From Terriglobia bacterium (GTDB lineage Bacteria; Acidobacteriota; Terriglobia; Bryobacterales; UBA6623), in assembly GCA_009841225.1 (NCBI GenBank), contig VXMF01000001.1:1-40936 (forward strand): a stretch of 40,936 nucleotides of DNA, written 5' to 3'. The notes beneath the pieces are model-generated. The model ran no database searches. It worked only from the letters and a program-made list of their open reading frames with translations, and was not told where the DNA came from. The translations under genes and the position numbers were made by a program. Shown here piece by piece: positions 23,077-30,653 of the stretch. Position 1 is the stretch's first letter; the number at the start of each line of letters is the position of its first letter.

Positions 23077-25656
23077 CTAGCGCGAGCGCGTCGCCGGGCC
23101 AACCCAAAACGGGCTAGACCACGCCACAGCTCCATCGATCTGCCGCACGCGCAGATAGTAGTAGTCATCGGCTGCTGGCGAATCCTTGTCGGTGTACGTG
23201 AAGTGCCGGTCCAAAGCCCCGTCTGAGGGCACCAGCTGGACAGACAAGGCATCCGCGTGCTCGAGCACTTGATACTCCCTCCGCTCGACCTCTCCGCCGA
23301 GGTCACCGAGCCGGAACGCTTCGGTCCTCGCGGGCAAGCGTTGCGGCGTTCGCTGGTAGCCGCCCGACCCGAGACGCTCCCGCCTCGCCTCCATGTCTAC
23401 GATGACTCTCGTGTTTGCGTTCGCGTTCCGCAAGCGCAGCACGAGACCGGTGCTGCGTCCGCGCGTGTGCATCTCGAAATGGAGCTGCCCCCCGTCCATC
23501 CGGCTCTCGTACGTGCTCGGATGCACGAACCAAGGTTCGGTGTAGCCCGCCAGCTCGGCCCCTTCGACGCGGATGACGCCCTTCCACGGGCGATCCCCCC
23601 GCGGAACGCTTCGCTCGCCCGGCACGTCCGTCGAGGCTTCGAAGCTCACCTGCACATGGGTTTCGGGGCCCACCTCTGATCGCAGGTAGCGCTGCGTGTA
23701 GACCACAGTCCCGTTCTTGATCACGTCAATCAAGTCGATGGCCGCGGTCCCGTTGACCGTGCAGCTGATCGTCCTCTCGCCGGCGCTGGCCTGCTCCTGC
23801 CCGATCCCCACGCCATTCAAGGTGGCATCCAGTATGATCCGCTCACCAGTCGTCGCATACGTCGCGCGGTTGCGCAGTCCGTCGAAGATCCCGTCGGGCG
23901 TGTTCTCGGCCGCCAGCACGGCGGCCAGCCCGCCGAGCTGGCGATTGGTCATGCCGCTGTAGCCTGGATGGCCGGTGTGGTTGTCCGAAGCCCCCACGAA
24001 TCCGACCCGGTAGCCGTTTCGCAAGTACTTGTCGCCGAACCAATCGAACGTGCCGTGCCCGGACTGAATCTCGACCAAGCGTTCCACCGAGTTATCGCTG
24101 TTGGTCCAGTCTCCGGGCTGGTGGGCGTGGGGTATGACCAGCACGTCGTCCGTGTCGTTGCCCTGCTTCAGCCCCTCGTACAGTTCGTCCAGCAACGGCG
24201 CCTTTTGGTTCTCCACGCGCGAGCGCCCCGGGGTGTTGCGGAAGAACACGTTGTGGTGGCCTCCGTACAGCAGGCGCGAGGTCCATTCAAATCCGAGGAT
24301 CGTCGTGAACCGTCCCGGCACGCGGTACTTCTCGACCATCTCTTGGAGCGTCTTCCATTCGAAGTCATCCATCCAGATGTCGTGCTCGGACAGGCTCAAG
24401 AAGTCCAAGCGGGCGACATCCCGGCCGAACTTGTAATAGCCGTCCGGAGACCCCTGCCCCTCGGCGAAGCCGGTGTGTCCGTGGGTCTCGCCCCAGAAAA
24501 TCCTACTTCGCGGCGACGCTTCCACCCGCACGGGATTGCTCGTTCCCCGAATGGCCCCGTCCGCGGACCGCACCTCGAAGCGGTACACGCCCGGCGTGTC
24601 GAGTTCGATGCCGTCCAGTTCCTGCAACGCCTCGGCCCCGGCTGGAATTTCCCGCTGCCTGCGGCCGTTCAGCAGCACTTCGTAGGCCGGAGTGCCGCCT
24701 GAAGCCAGGTTCCTGAATCGATCTTCCGATCTCACCGCCAGCACGAACTTCTCTCCCGGCTCCACCACTGACGGCGCGACGGCGTTCACGAACTGCACGC
24801 GGTCCTCGCCGATCACCTCGATCGCAGGCCAGCGAGGGCTGAGCAGCCACCCCTTGCCCTCGAGATCCACGAAGGTCTTGAACACGAATCGGTCGTTTGA
24901 CCAACTCTGGACCCTCAAGCCGGGGCCGCCTCCGCTGCGATCGCCGAACGTGAGCGTGACGGTGTCGCCCTTGCGCAGTTCCGCGCCGCTGAGGCGGAAG
25001 GAGATCGAGGAGCGAGTCTCGAAGCTGAGCCGAGGGCCCCAAGGCTCGGCCGAGGCCCAGACGGCATCGGGATTGGAGCTCGTCACGGTGACGTAGCCCG
25101 CAGCAGCGGGGTCATCGGTTTGCAGTCCGCCGCCCCGCCCCTGGCCCACGGCGATTCCGCCGCCAACCGCCATGGGAATGTCCCCGACCGTGTACGTCTC
25201 GCGAACGGTCACGAACTCGCCCGCGCGAAAGGGTCCTTGCGAGGAGAGCTCGAGCGGACCCAGCGCCGCCGGGAGCTCGTCCTTGATCTGGAACTCGCGC
25301 GTGAACTGTTCGATGAAGCCCGAGATGGAGGCCAACGCAAGCTGGGCGCCTCCGTTCGGAAGCCTCCGCAGCGCCCGGTTGGCGTTCGCCGTCAGCTGCG
25401 GGAAACCACCCGGCACCGGCCCGCCGGTCAGCGAGTACGCGTTGGCCCACTTCCAGAGCGTGTCCAGCCGCTCCTCGAGCACGCTGACCTCGGAGGAATG
25501 CTGCGGGGCGTCAAGCTTGAGCGCCTCGACGCGCTCGCGAAGTTCCGGCGTCAAGTAGTCCGCACGACGCGCCCCGGTATCCTGGGCCGCCAAGCCCCAA
25601 ATCAGAAGCCCTAGCAGGCCTAGAGCAACAACAGCCTTGGATCGCGCAGAATGCAT
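23077..25656 (-). CDS. DUF3604/PHP-domain exported protein
   Basis: About 859 residues from ATG 25656, chosen because it begins a clean signal peptide (SKAVVALGLLGLLIWGLA, then AQ) and has GGGAGGA upstream. The central domain is PHP/DUF3604-like: WGETHGHTGF (His pair), SLSEHDIW, YGGHHNVFF, VIPHAHQPG and VGASDNHTGHPG provide the multi-His/Asp metal set of PHP phosphoesterases. The N-terminal third holds beta-rich domains; the C-terminal third has further beta-sandwich-like sequence. It is probably a secreted or periplasmic metal-dependent hydrolase; the substrate is unknown. It follows a TPR lipoprotein gene on the same strand, with a TATTCT box between. Confidence 0.88.
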   Translation of the reverse strand: MHSARSKAVVALGLLGLLIWGLAAQDTGARRADYLTPELRERVEALKLDAPQHSSEVSVLEERLDTLWKWANAYSLTGGPVPGGFPQLTANANRALRRLPNGGAQLALASISGFIEQFTREFQIKDELPAALGPLELSSQGPFRAGEFVTVRETYTVGDIPMAVGGGIAVGQGRGGGLQTDDPAAAGYVTVTSSNPDAVWASAEPWGPRLSFETRSSISFRLSGAELRKGDTVTLTFGDRSGGGPGLRVQSWSNDRFVFKTFVDLEGKGWLLSPRWPAIEVIGEDRVQFVNAVAPSVVEPGEKFVLAVRSEDRFRNLASGGTPAYEVLLNGRRQREIPAGAEALQELDGIELDTPGVYRFEVRSADGAIRGTSNPVRVEASPRSRIFWGETHGHTGFAEGQGSPDGYYKFGRDVARLDFLSLSEHDIWMDDFEWKTLQEMVEKYRVPGRFTTILGFEWTSRLLYGGHHNVFFRNTPGRSRVENQKAPLLDELYEGLKQGNDTDDVLVIPHAHQPGDWTNSDNSVERLVEIQSGHGTFDWFGDKYLRNGYRVGFVGASDNHTGHPGYSGMTNRQLGGLAAVLAAENTPDGIFDGLRNRATYATTGERIILDATLNGVGIGQEQASAGERTISCTVNGTAAIDLIDVIKNGTVVYTQRYLRSEVGPETHVQVSFEASTDVPGERSVPRGDRPWKGVIRVEGAELAGYTEPWFVHPSTYESRMDGGQLHFEMHTRGRSTGLVLRLRNANANTRVIVDMEARRERLGSGGYQRTPQRLPARTEAFRLGDLGGEVERREYQVLEHADALSVQLVPSDGALDRHFTYTDKDSPAADDYYYLRVRQIDGAVAWSSPFWVGPATRSR

Positions 25657-25763
25657 GCCAATCGGTCCTCCCGCCGCTGTCCAGAATATCCTGTTGGCCG
25701 CCGTTGTCCGCTGTGATTTCGGGGCCATCCTGCGAACGAGCCTGCCGCAACGGCTGATTCCGG

Positions 25764-27203
25764 CTATTGCGGCAGCGCTTGGAGGTCGGCGCGAATCTGA
25801 GCCGCCAAGTCGGCCGGGCCGCGATTCTCTGCCACTTGCCGAGCTCGCTCGAAGGACCTCCGCGCGTCGGCCACGCGCCCGATGCGTTGGTAAGCGTGCC
25901 CGAGGGCATAGCGCACGAATGGCTCGCTGCCGTCCTCGTCGCCCCTCAACGCGGCTTCAAGGTGCTCGACCGCCTCTGTGGGACGGTCCCCCTCCAAGGC
26001 CAGCGTGCCAAGGTTCATGCGCGCAGGACGGTTCGTGGGATCGCTCTTGACGGCCTCTTGGAAGTGCCGCACGGCCTCGTCCAACTGCCCGGCCTCGAGC
26101 AGGGCTACACCGAGATTGGCATTGGCATGCGCCGAGTTCGGATTCAGTTCCAAGGCTCTGCGAAACGCGGTGGCGGCCGCATCGGGGTCGCCTCGAGATG
26201 CCTGCACGACTCCCCAGTTATTGTGAAGCTCCTCGAGATTCGGATTCAGCGCGAGTGCCGTAGCATAGTGCTCCTCGGCCCGGTCGATTTCGCCTGTTCG
26301 TCCAAACGAGCCGACTAGGTTGGCATGGGCCTGCGCCATGTTCGGGTCAAGATCGATCGACCGCTGATACGCCTCGATCGCCTCGGCTGTCCGACCCGCA
26401 GAGTCGAGGCTGCGGCCCTGATTCAGGAAGTGACGGGCGTCCACCGCAAGGCCGGCCACGCTCTCGTAAAGGGCGTCCTCCAACGTCGGTTGCTGGTCAG
26501 CAGCCGCCCCTATTTGCGTGAGAGTACGCTCCGCGAGCTCTTGCTCGCCCGTTGAGCGATAGGCCATGCCCAGGCTGCGACGGACAGCGCCCGAGTCTGG
26601 CGCGAGCGCGACCGCTCGTTCCAGCAATTCAAGCGCTTCGGCGGTCTCGCCAAGTTCCAGCAGCACCTTGCCCAAGGCATAGGACACGTACGCGGAGTTG
26701 CCGTCCATGTTCGACGCAGCGCGTAGCGCATCACCGGCTGCTTCCAACTGTCCCCCGGCCGACAGCGCCTCTCCCAAGCGAATCCACGCCGGACCGTACG
26801 GGCGGATGTCCAGGGCCGTCCGAAACGAACTCGCCGCCTGCGCGTGCTGCCCGCTCTGGTGTTGCGCGATGCCCAGCAGGTACGTCCAGCGAAACTCTCC
26901 GCCGGATAGCGCCGCGGCACGCCGATAGAGATCCTGCGCCGCCGACAGACGCTGGTGGGCGTGCAGCAACATTGCCAGATCGCCGTTCGCCCACGGATCG
27001 GCCGGGCTCTCGGCCACGCCGTCAATGAGGCTCCGCGCCTTCGGCCTGACCGACTCAGGAAACGATTCGGCGGCCAGTTCCGGGACTGTGGGCATCGCAC
27101 CGCCGTCCCCGCACGAACAGCTGGCGATTACGGCCGCCAGAGCAACCGCCGCGAGGACGACGCGCGCCAGTGGAAGGCGGTCGACTACCGGAAGTGGAAC
27201 CAC
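25764..27203 (-). CDS. TPR-repeat lipoprotein
   Basis: A 479-residue protein with a hydrophobic N-terminus ending in IASC, a lipobox, so probably a lipoprotein. The rest is about ten tetratricopeptide repeats with the usual small-residue pattern, for example AYVSYALGKVLLELGETAEALELLERAVALAPDS and AHANLVGSFGRTGEIDRAEEHYATALALNPN. It is a protein-binding scaffold, partner unknown. Start is GTG 27203 and overlaps the end of the symporter gene by 19 bases; no other standard start lies between it and the signal segment. It is likely cotranscribed with that symporter. Confidence 0.87.
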   Translation of the reverse strand: MVPLPVVDRLPLARVVLAAVALAAVIASCSCGDGGAMPTVPELAAESFPESVRPKARSLIDGVAESPADPWANGDLAMLLHAHQRLSAAQDLYRRAAALSGGEFRWTYLLGIAQHQSGQHAQAASSFRTALDIRPYGPAWIRLGEALSAGGQLEAAGDALRAASNMDGNSAYVSYALGKVLLELGETAEALELLERAVALAPDSGAVRRSLGMAYRSTGEQELAERTLTQIGAAADQQPTLEDALYESVAGLAVDARHFLNQGRSLDSAGRTAEAIEAYQRSIDLDPNMAQAHANLVGSFGRTGEIDRAEEHYATALALNPNLEELHNNWGVVQASRGDPDAAATAFRRALELNPNSAHANANLGVALLEAGQLDEAVRHFQEAVKSDPTNRPARMNLGTLALEGDRPTEAVEHLEAALRGDEDGSEPFVRYALGHAYQRIGRVADARRSFERARQVAENRGPADLAAQIRADLQALPQ

Positions 27204-28768
27204 AGCATCAGCACGGCCAGGCCGACGAGCGCGGTCATCACGTGGAGCAGCCTCTCGGTACCGGCGCCCGCGCCCTCGCTAGAGCGCCGCTGCCAATCGA
27301 ATGTCAGTCCGGCGATCCGCGCCGCGACAGGCTTTTCGTCGAGCTTGCTCACGACCCAGAACAGCGCCAAGCAGGCCGCGAACACCCCGCAACTGAAGTT
27401 CAGGAATGAGATCTGTACCAACGGCTCGAGCGGCCCCAGGCTAAACCCGTACGCCTTGTACAAGATGTCCAAGGCGAAGCGCCCAGCCCCGGCCACTCCG
27501 CCAAAGATCAGCGTTGAGATCGCCGCCCGCGACGTGCCGCCCTTCCACAGAATCCCGAGCAGGAACGTCGCGGTGATCGGGGCGCCGATATATGCCTGCA
27601 CGCTCTGAAGGTACTGGTAGACTTCCCCGCTCAGATAGCGGATCATCGGAATCCACAAGATGCTCACGAGCACGACCACGCCCGTGATCAGCCGCCCGAC
27701 GTAGACCAGACGCTTCTCGCTCGCTTCGGGATGAATCTTCTTGTAGATGTCCATCGTGACGAGCGTGGAGCAGGAGTTCAACACGCTGCTCAGCGATGAC
27801 ATCAGGGCTGCCAATAGCGCGGCAATCATCAGGCCCGACAAGCCCGGCGGCAGCAGCCGCTCGACCAGCAGCGGGAACGCGGTGTCGCCCGTAGCCTCGG
27901 CGGGCCAAAGCGCCCTCGCGATCAGGCCGGGCAGCACCAGGATGAAGACCGGGGTGATCTTCAGCGCCGAGGCGAAGATGGCGCCGCCTCGAGCGTGCGG
28001 CAGGCTGCGAGCGCTCAGCGTCTTCTGGACGATGACCTGATCGGTGCACCAATACCAGGTGCCGAGGATCATCGTGCCCAGCGTGGTCCCTAGCCAGGGG
28101 TATTCGGGATGGTCGATGTCTTTGACGATGTGGAAGAAGTCCTCGGGCAGCGCTTCCCGCAACGCCCCGAATCCGCCGGCCTCGCTCAGGCCCAGCCAGG
28201 TCAAGTAGCCCGAGCCGCCGACCATGATGAAAGCCTGCAGCAGGTCGGTGTAGATCACCGCCGACAACCCGCCCGTAATGGTGTAGATCCCGGTCGCAAT
28301 CACCAGCAGCACGGCCGTTGTCATGTAGTCCCAGCCGAAGATCTCCCGCGCCAGGATTCCCGCCGCAAATAGCGCCACCGAGATCTTTGTCAGCACGTAG
28401 GCCAGCAGCGACACGGTCGTGAGGTACCAGCGGCAGCCGGGGCTGAAGCGCTTCTCGAGGAACTCGGGCATCGTGAAGATGCGGCTGCGCAGGTATTGGG
28501 GGATGAAGATCCAAGCCAGCAGCAGCAAGCAGAAACTGGCCGACCACTCGTAGGTGCCGACCGCCAGGCCGCTGGATGCACCAGAGCCCGCGAGGCCGAT
28601 CACGTGCTCGCTGCCGATGTTGGTGGAGAACAGCGTCGCGCCTACCGCGAACCAGCCGATGTGCTTGCCAGCGAGAAAGTACTCGGTCGTGGTGTTCTTG
28701 TTCCGCGAATGGTAGAAGCCCACTCCGAAGACGGCCGCGAAGTAGAGAGTGATAATGAAGGCATCCAT
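27185..28768 (-). CDS. Sodium:solute symporter (SSS, SGLT-like)
   Basis: About 527 residues from ATG 28768. The SGLT-type features are clear: YFLAGKHIGWFAVGATLFSTNIGSEHVIGLAG in TM1-2, MPEFLEKRFSPG, the GIYTITGGLSAVIYTDLLQ signature, YWCTDQVIVQKTLSARS and the sodium-site helix MIAALLAALMSSLSSVLNSCSTLVTMDIYKK. This is the sugar/inositol-type branch of the family, so a sugar or polyol is the likely substrate, cotransported with sodium. The longer frame upstream is excluded because a TATACT box ends 11 nt before the ATG. It diverges from the CbiX-like gene and overlaps the TPR lipoprotein. Confidence 0.93.
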   Translation of the reverse strand: MDAFIITLYFAAVFGVGFYHSRNKNTTTEYFLAGKHIGWFAVGATLFSTNIGSEHVIGLAGSGASSGLAVGTYEWSASFCLLLLAWIFIPQYLRSRIFTMPEFLEKRFSPGCRWYLTTVSLLAYVLTKISVALFAAGILAREIFGWDYMTTAVLLVIATGIYTITGGLSAVIYTDLLQAFIMVGGSGYLTWLGLSEAGGFGALREALPEDFFHIVKDIDHPEYPWLGTTLGTMILGTWYWCTDQVIVQKTLSARSLPHARGGAIFASALKITPVFILVLPGLIARALWPAEATGDTAFPLLVERLLPPGLSGLMIAALLAALMSSLSSVLNSCSTLVTMDIYKKIHPEASEKRLVYVGRLITGVVVLVSILWIPMIRYLSGEVYQYLQSVQAYIGAPITATFLLGILWKGGTSRAAISTLIFGGVAGAGRFALDILYKAYGFSLGPLEPLVQISFLNFSCGVFAACLALFWVVSKLDEKPVAARIAGLTFDWQRRSSEGAGAGTERLLHVMTALVGLAVLMLWFHFR

Positions 28769-28778
28769 CGAAACCGAG

Positions 28779-28787
28779 AGTATACAT
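28779..28787. promoter_or_regulatory. Shared palindromic -10 of two divergent genes
   Basis: AGTATACAT reads TATACT on the minus strand (+1 near 28772, ATG 28768) and TATACA on the plus strand (+1 near 28793, start TTG 28791 or 28797). The two starts are only 23-29 bp apart, so polymerase cannot open both directions at once. Confidence 0.55.
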
Positions 28788-28790
28788 ACC

Positions 28791-29186
28791 TTGAGCTTGC
28801 CCAACCCTATCGGGCTGATCGTGTTCGCTCACGGCTCCCGAGTTGCCGCCGCCAACGAGGCCGTGGAAGCCGTGGCGGTTGAGGCTGCAAGACGGGCTCA
28901 GATCCCTGCATTCCGGGCGGCGTTCCTAGAACTCGCCCATCCGAGCCTTGGCGAGGCCGTCGAGCAACTCGCGCGACAAGGCGCGCGGCGAATTCTGATC
29001 ACACCGTACTTCCTGACCATGGGCCGCCACCTAACCGAGGATCTGCCGCGTCTGATCGACGAGATCCGCCCGCAGCACCCTGAGTTGACGCTACAAGCGT
29101 CGCCGCCGCTGGACGGCCATCCCGAACTCGCGGCAATACTGGCCGCGCGCGCCCGGGCCTTGCTGGCCGATGGCGAGCAACCCTAG
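28791..29186 (+). CDS. CbiX/SirB-like chelatase-fold protein
   Basis: About 131 residues. It carries the CbiX signature: IGLIVFAHGSRVAAANEAVE with the metal-binding His, AFLELAHPSLGEAVEQLARQGARRILITPYFLTMGRHLTEDLPRLI with the second His and the conserved PYFL-x-GRH loop. These half-size proteins chelate cobalt or iron into sirohydrochlorin or are of unknown activity. The start is TTG 28791 or 28797, read from the -10 box; the frame open further upstream overlaps the divergent symporter. No tetrapyrrole genes are adjacent. It is 39 nt before the flavoprotein gene. Confidence 0.85.
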   Translation: MSLPNPIGLIVFAHGSRVAAANEAVEAVAVEAARRAQIPAFRAAFLELAHPSLGEAVEQLARQGARRILITPYFLTMGRHLTEDLPRLIDEIRPQHPELTLQASPPLDGHPELAAILAARARALLADGEQP

Positions 29187-29210
29187 CCGAATGGCTGGCT
29201 TTCGGGCTGG

Positions 29211-29216
29211 GACAAT
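29211..29216 (+). promoter_or_regulatory. Putative -10 box (GACAAT), near-leaderless
   Basis: GACAAT predicts +1 near 29223, three bases before ATG 29226. Confidence 0.35.
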
Positions 29217-29225
29217 GGACCTTCG

Positions 29226-29900
29226 ATGCCCGCCATAGAACTGCTCGAGCATTCCTTGATGACGCCTCGGGTCAGCCGGTTCGTCTTCCAAGCACCCTTC
29301 CGACACGAAGCCGGCCAGTATGTCGCCCTCAGCGCCCGGGTCGGCGGAACGCCGCAGACACGCTACTACTCCATCGCCTCGCCGCCCGATCCGAGCGGAA
29401 AGATCGAGCTGTGCGTTCAACACGACGGCGCGTTCGGGAGCCATCTGCGAAGCTTGCGGCAAGGCGATCGAACGGACTGCAGCGAGCCCGGCGGCACGAT
29501 GCGCCTGCTCAATGCGGCAAGGCCCACCGTCTACTTTGCCGCCGGTACCGGTGTGTCCCCGATGCGCGCGATCCTGCTGGCGCAACTAGCGGCCAACCCC
29601 GAGGCTGAAGCAATTCTGCTGCTCGGCGCCCGGCACTCTTCCGAGTTGCTCTTCCGAGACGAATTCGAGACGCTGGCAGCTCGGCACGCTGGCTTCCGCT
29701 TCCTGGCTACTGTCAGTGGCGACGACGGCAGCTGGGACGGCAGGCGCGGGCGCGTGGCGGCCCACATCGACGAGGCCATGGCTGGGCTGAACAGCCCAGA
29801 TGCCTATTTTTGCGGCCAACGCGAAATGATCGCGCAGCTCCGCGAACGCCTAGCTGCGGCAGGTATCGGCGACGAGCGCCAAGTGTACGAACGGTACTGA
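29226..29900 (+). CDS. FAD/NAD(P)-binding ferredoxin-reductase-like oxidoreductase
   Basis: A 224-residue two-domain flavoprotein. The FAD domain has RYYSIAS (RxYS), EAGQYVAL in the preceding strand and GAFGSHLRSL after it. The NAD(P) domain begins at VYFAAGTGVSPMRAILL (GTGxxP motif) and ends with DAYFCGQREMIAQLRERLA and a C-terminal aromatic residue (ERY). It is a ferredoxin/flavodoxin-NADP reductase or an electron-transfer component of an oxygenase; no ferredoxin domain is attached. Length is a little short for the family, mainly at the N-terminus. Confidence 0.88.
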   Translation: MPAIELLEHSLMTPRVSRFVFQAPFRHEAGQYVALSARVGGTPQTRYYSIASPPDPSGKIELCVQHDGAFGSHLRSLRQGDRTDCSEPGGTMRLLNAARPTVYFAAGTGVSPMRAILLAQLAANPEAEAILLLGARHSSELLFRDEFETLAARHAGFRFLATVSGDDGSWDGRRGRVAAHIDEAMAGLNSPDAYFCGQREMIAQLRERLAAAGIGDERQVYERY

Positions 29901-29942
29901 GCTAACGGCAGGCGTGCCCTCTTCGCGGATCGGCCGTGGCCT

Positions 29943-29965
29943 AAGACCGCGCCGAACGCGGTCTT
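29943..29965. terminator. Perfect 9-bp hairpin after the flavoprotein gene
   Basis: AAGACCGCG, loop CCGAA, CGCGGTCTT. It lies 43 nt after the stop. There is no U-tract, so it may be a processing or factor-dependent stop. Confidence 0.5.
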
Positions 29966-30034
29966 GCCTTACAAGATTCAGAGACTGTCCTTAGCGAGGC
30001 CGAATGACTCGCTGTAAGATTGGTTCAGTTACCC

Positions 30035-30054
30035 GCCGGCAGCGTGCTGTCGGC
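30035..30054. repeat. Hairpin GCCGGCAGC / GCTGTCGGC
   Basis: Nine-base arms with one mismatch (G-U in RNA on one strand) separated by two bases. It sits three bases before the next hairpin. Confidence 0.4.
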
Positions 30055-30056
30055 TC

Positions 30057-30082
30057 AAGGGCTGCTTCTAGGGGCAGCCCTT
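30057..30082. terminator. Perfect 9-bp hairpin AAGGGCTGC / GCAGCCCTT
   Basis: The stem has an eight-base loop. It lies between the flavoprotein gene and the decayed toxin-antitoxin locus and could stop transcription from either side. No T-run follows on the plus strand. Confidence 0.4.
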
Positions 30083-30139
30083 GCCATTTATGCGGACCTG
30101 CTTGAGAGCCAGGGTGTTTGTGGACAGGCTCAACCTGTA

Positions 30140-30277
30140 TTACGGGGCGCTATTAGGAACACCCTTCAGGTGACTCAATCCTGTCCAGCTGACCGTCCGC
30201 CTGCTTCCCCGTGATTGGGCGATCGACTTTAGGGCCTTGCGGAACTGCTCGGTCTCGAAGATTCGGTAGTCATGCAA
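30140..30277 (-). pseudogene. Truncated RelE/ParE-type toxin remnant
   Basis: The frame starts at TTG 30277, overlapping the end of the antitoxin frame, and begins HDYRIFETEQFRKALKSIAQ, which matches the N-terminus of RelE-like toxins (usually about 85-90 residues). After about 20 residues the resemblance stops and the frame ends at 45. The core strands and C-terminal catalytic residues are gone. Short inverted repeats lie at the junction (AGGGTGTT 30111-30118 with AACACCCT 30158-30165; TGGACAGG 30121-30128 with CCTGTCCA 30180-30187), possibly scars of an insertion. Confidence 0.6.
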
Positions 30278-30511
30278 TGAAGTGGCCCCTGCGCTGACGA
30301 GCCTGTTGCGAACCGGCCTTCAGCCGATGTACCAGCGCGTCGTTGGCCAAGATCTCCGTCATTTCGCCGTCATCAACGAAGTGCGCCCCCCGGACCCATG
30401 CCAAAGCTGCGGTCTCAATGAAGTTCGCGAGCGGTCGCCGTTCGGCCGCCGCGGCCTCCCGCAACTCGTCGTATTCGTCCTCTTCCAACCGCAAGGTTAC
30501 GTTCTAGCCAT
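30270..30511 (-). pseudogene. Ribbon-helix-helix antitoxin with an N-terminal frameshift
   Basis: The reading frame encodes NVTLRLEEDEYDELREAAAA then ERRPLANFIETAALAWV, the typical RHH antitoxin N-terminus. The natural start ATG 30511, preceded by GAGGGAG, reads only four codons (MART) to a stop; adding one base after the third codon would restore M-A-x-N-V-T-L-R-L. In the present sequence the RHH frame can start only at TTG 30494, which loses the first DNA-binding beta strand. So the antitoxin looks inactivated, in step with its truncated toxin partner. Confidence 0.65.
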
Positions 30512-30600
30512 ACTCCCTCTTTCACTGGCGAATTCCGTGCCTCTGGACAACGGCAGCGCCTTCAAGTCTGCTGCCGTCATGGTATCGCGGCAAACGGTTC

Positions 30601-30606
30601 TACAAT
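30601..30606 (+). promoter_or_regulatory. Putative -10 box (TACAAT) of thrS
   Basis: TACAAT predicts +1 near 30613 and a 41-nt leader. The leader is too short for a T-box. Confidence 0.45.
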
Positions 30607-30653
30607 GAGTACTTTGCACCCCTAGCCCGGCCACGGGCCGCGTTCCCGAACCC

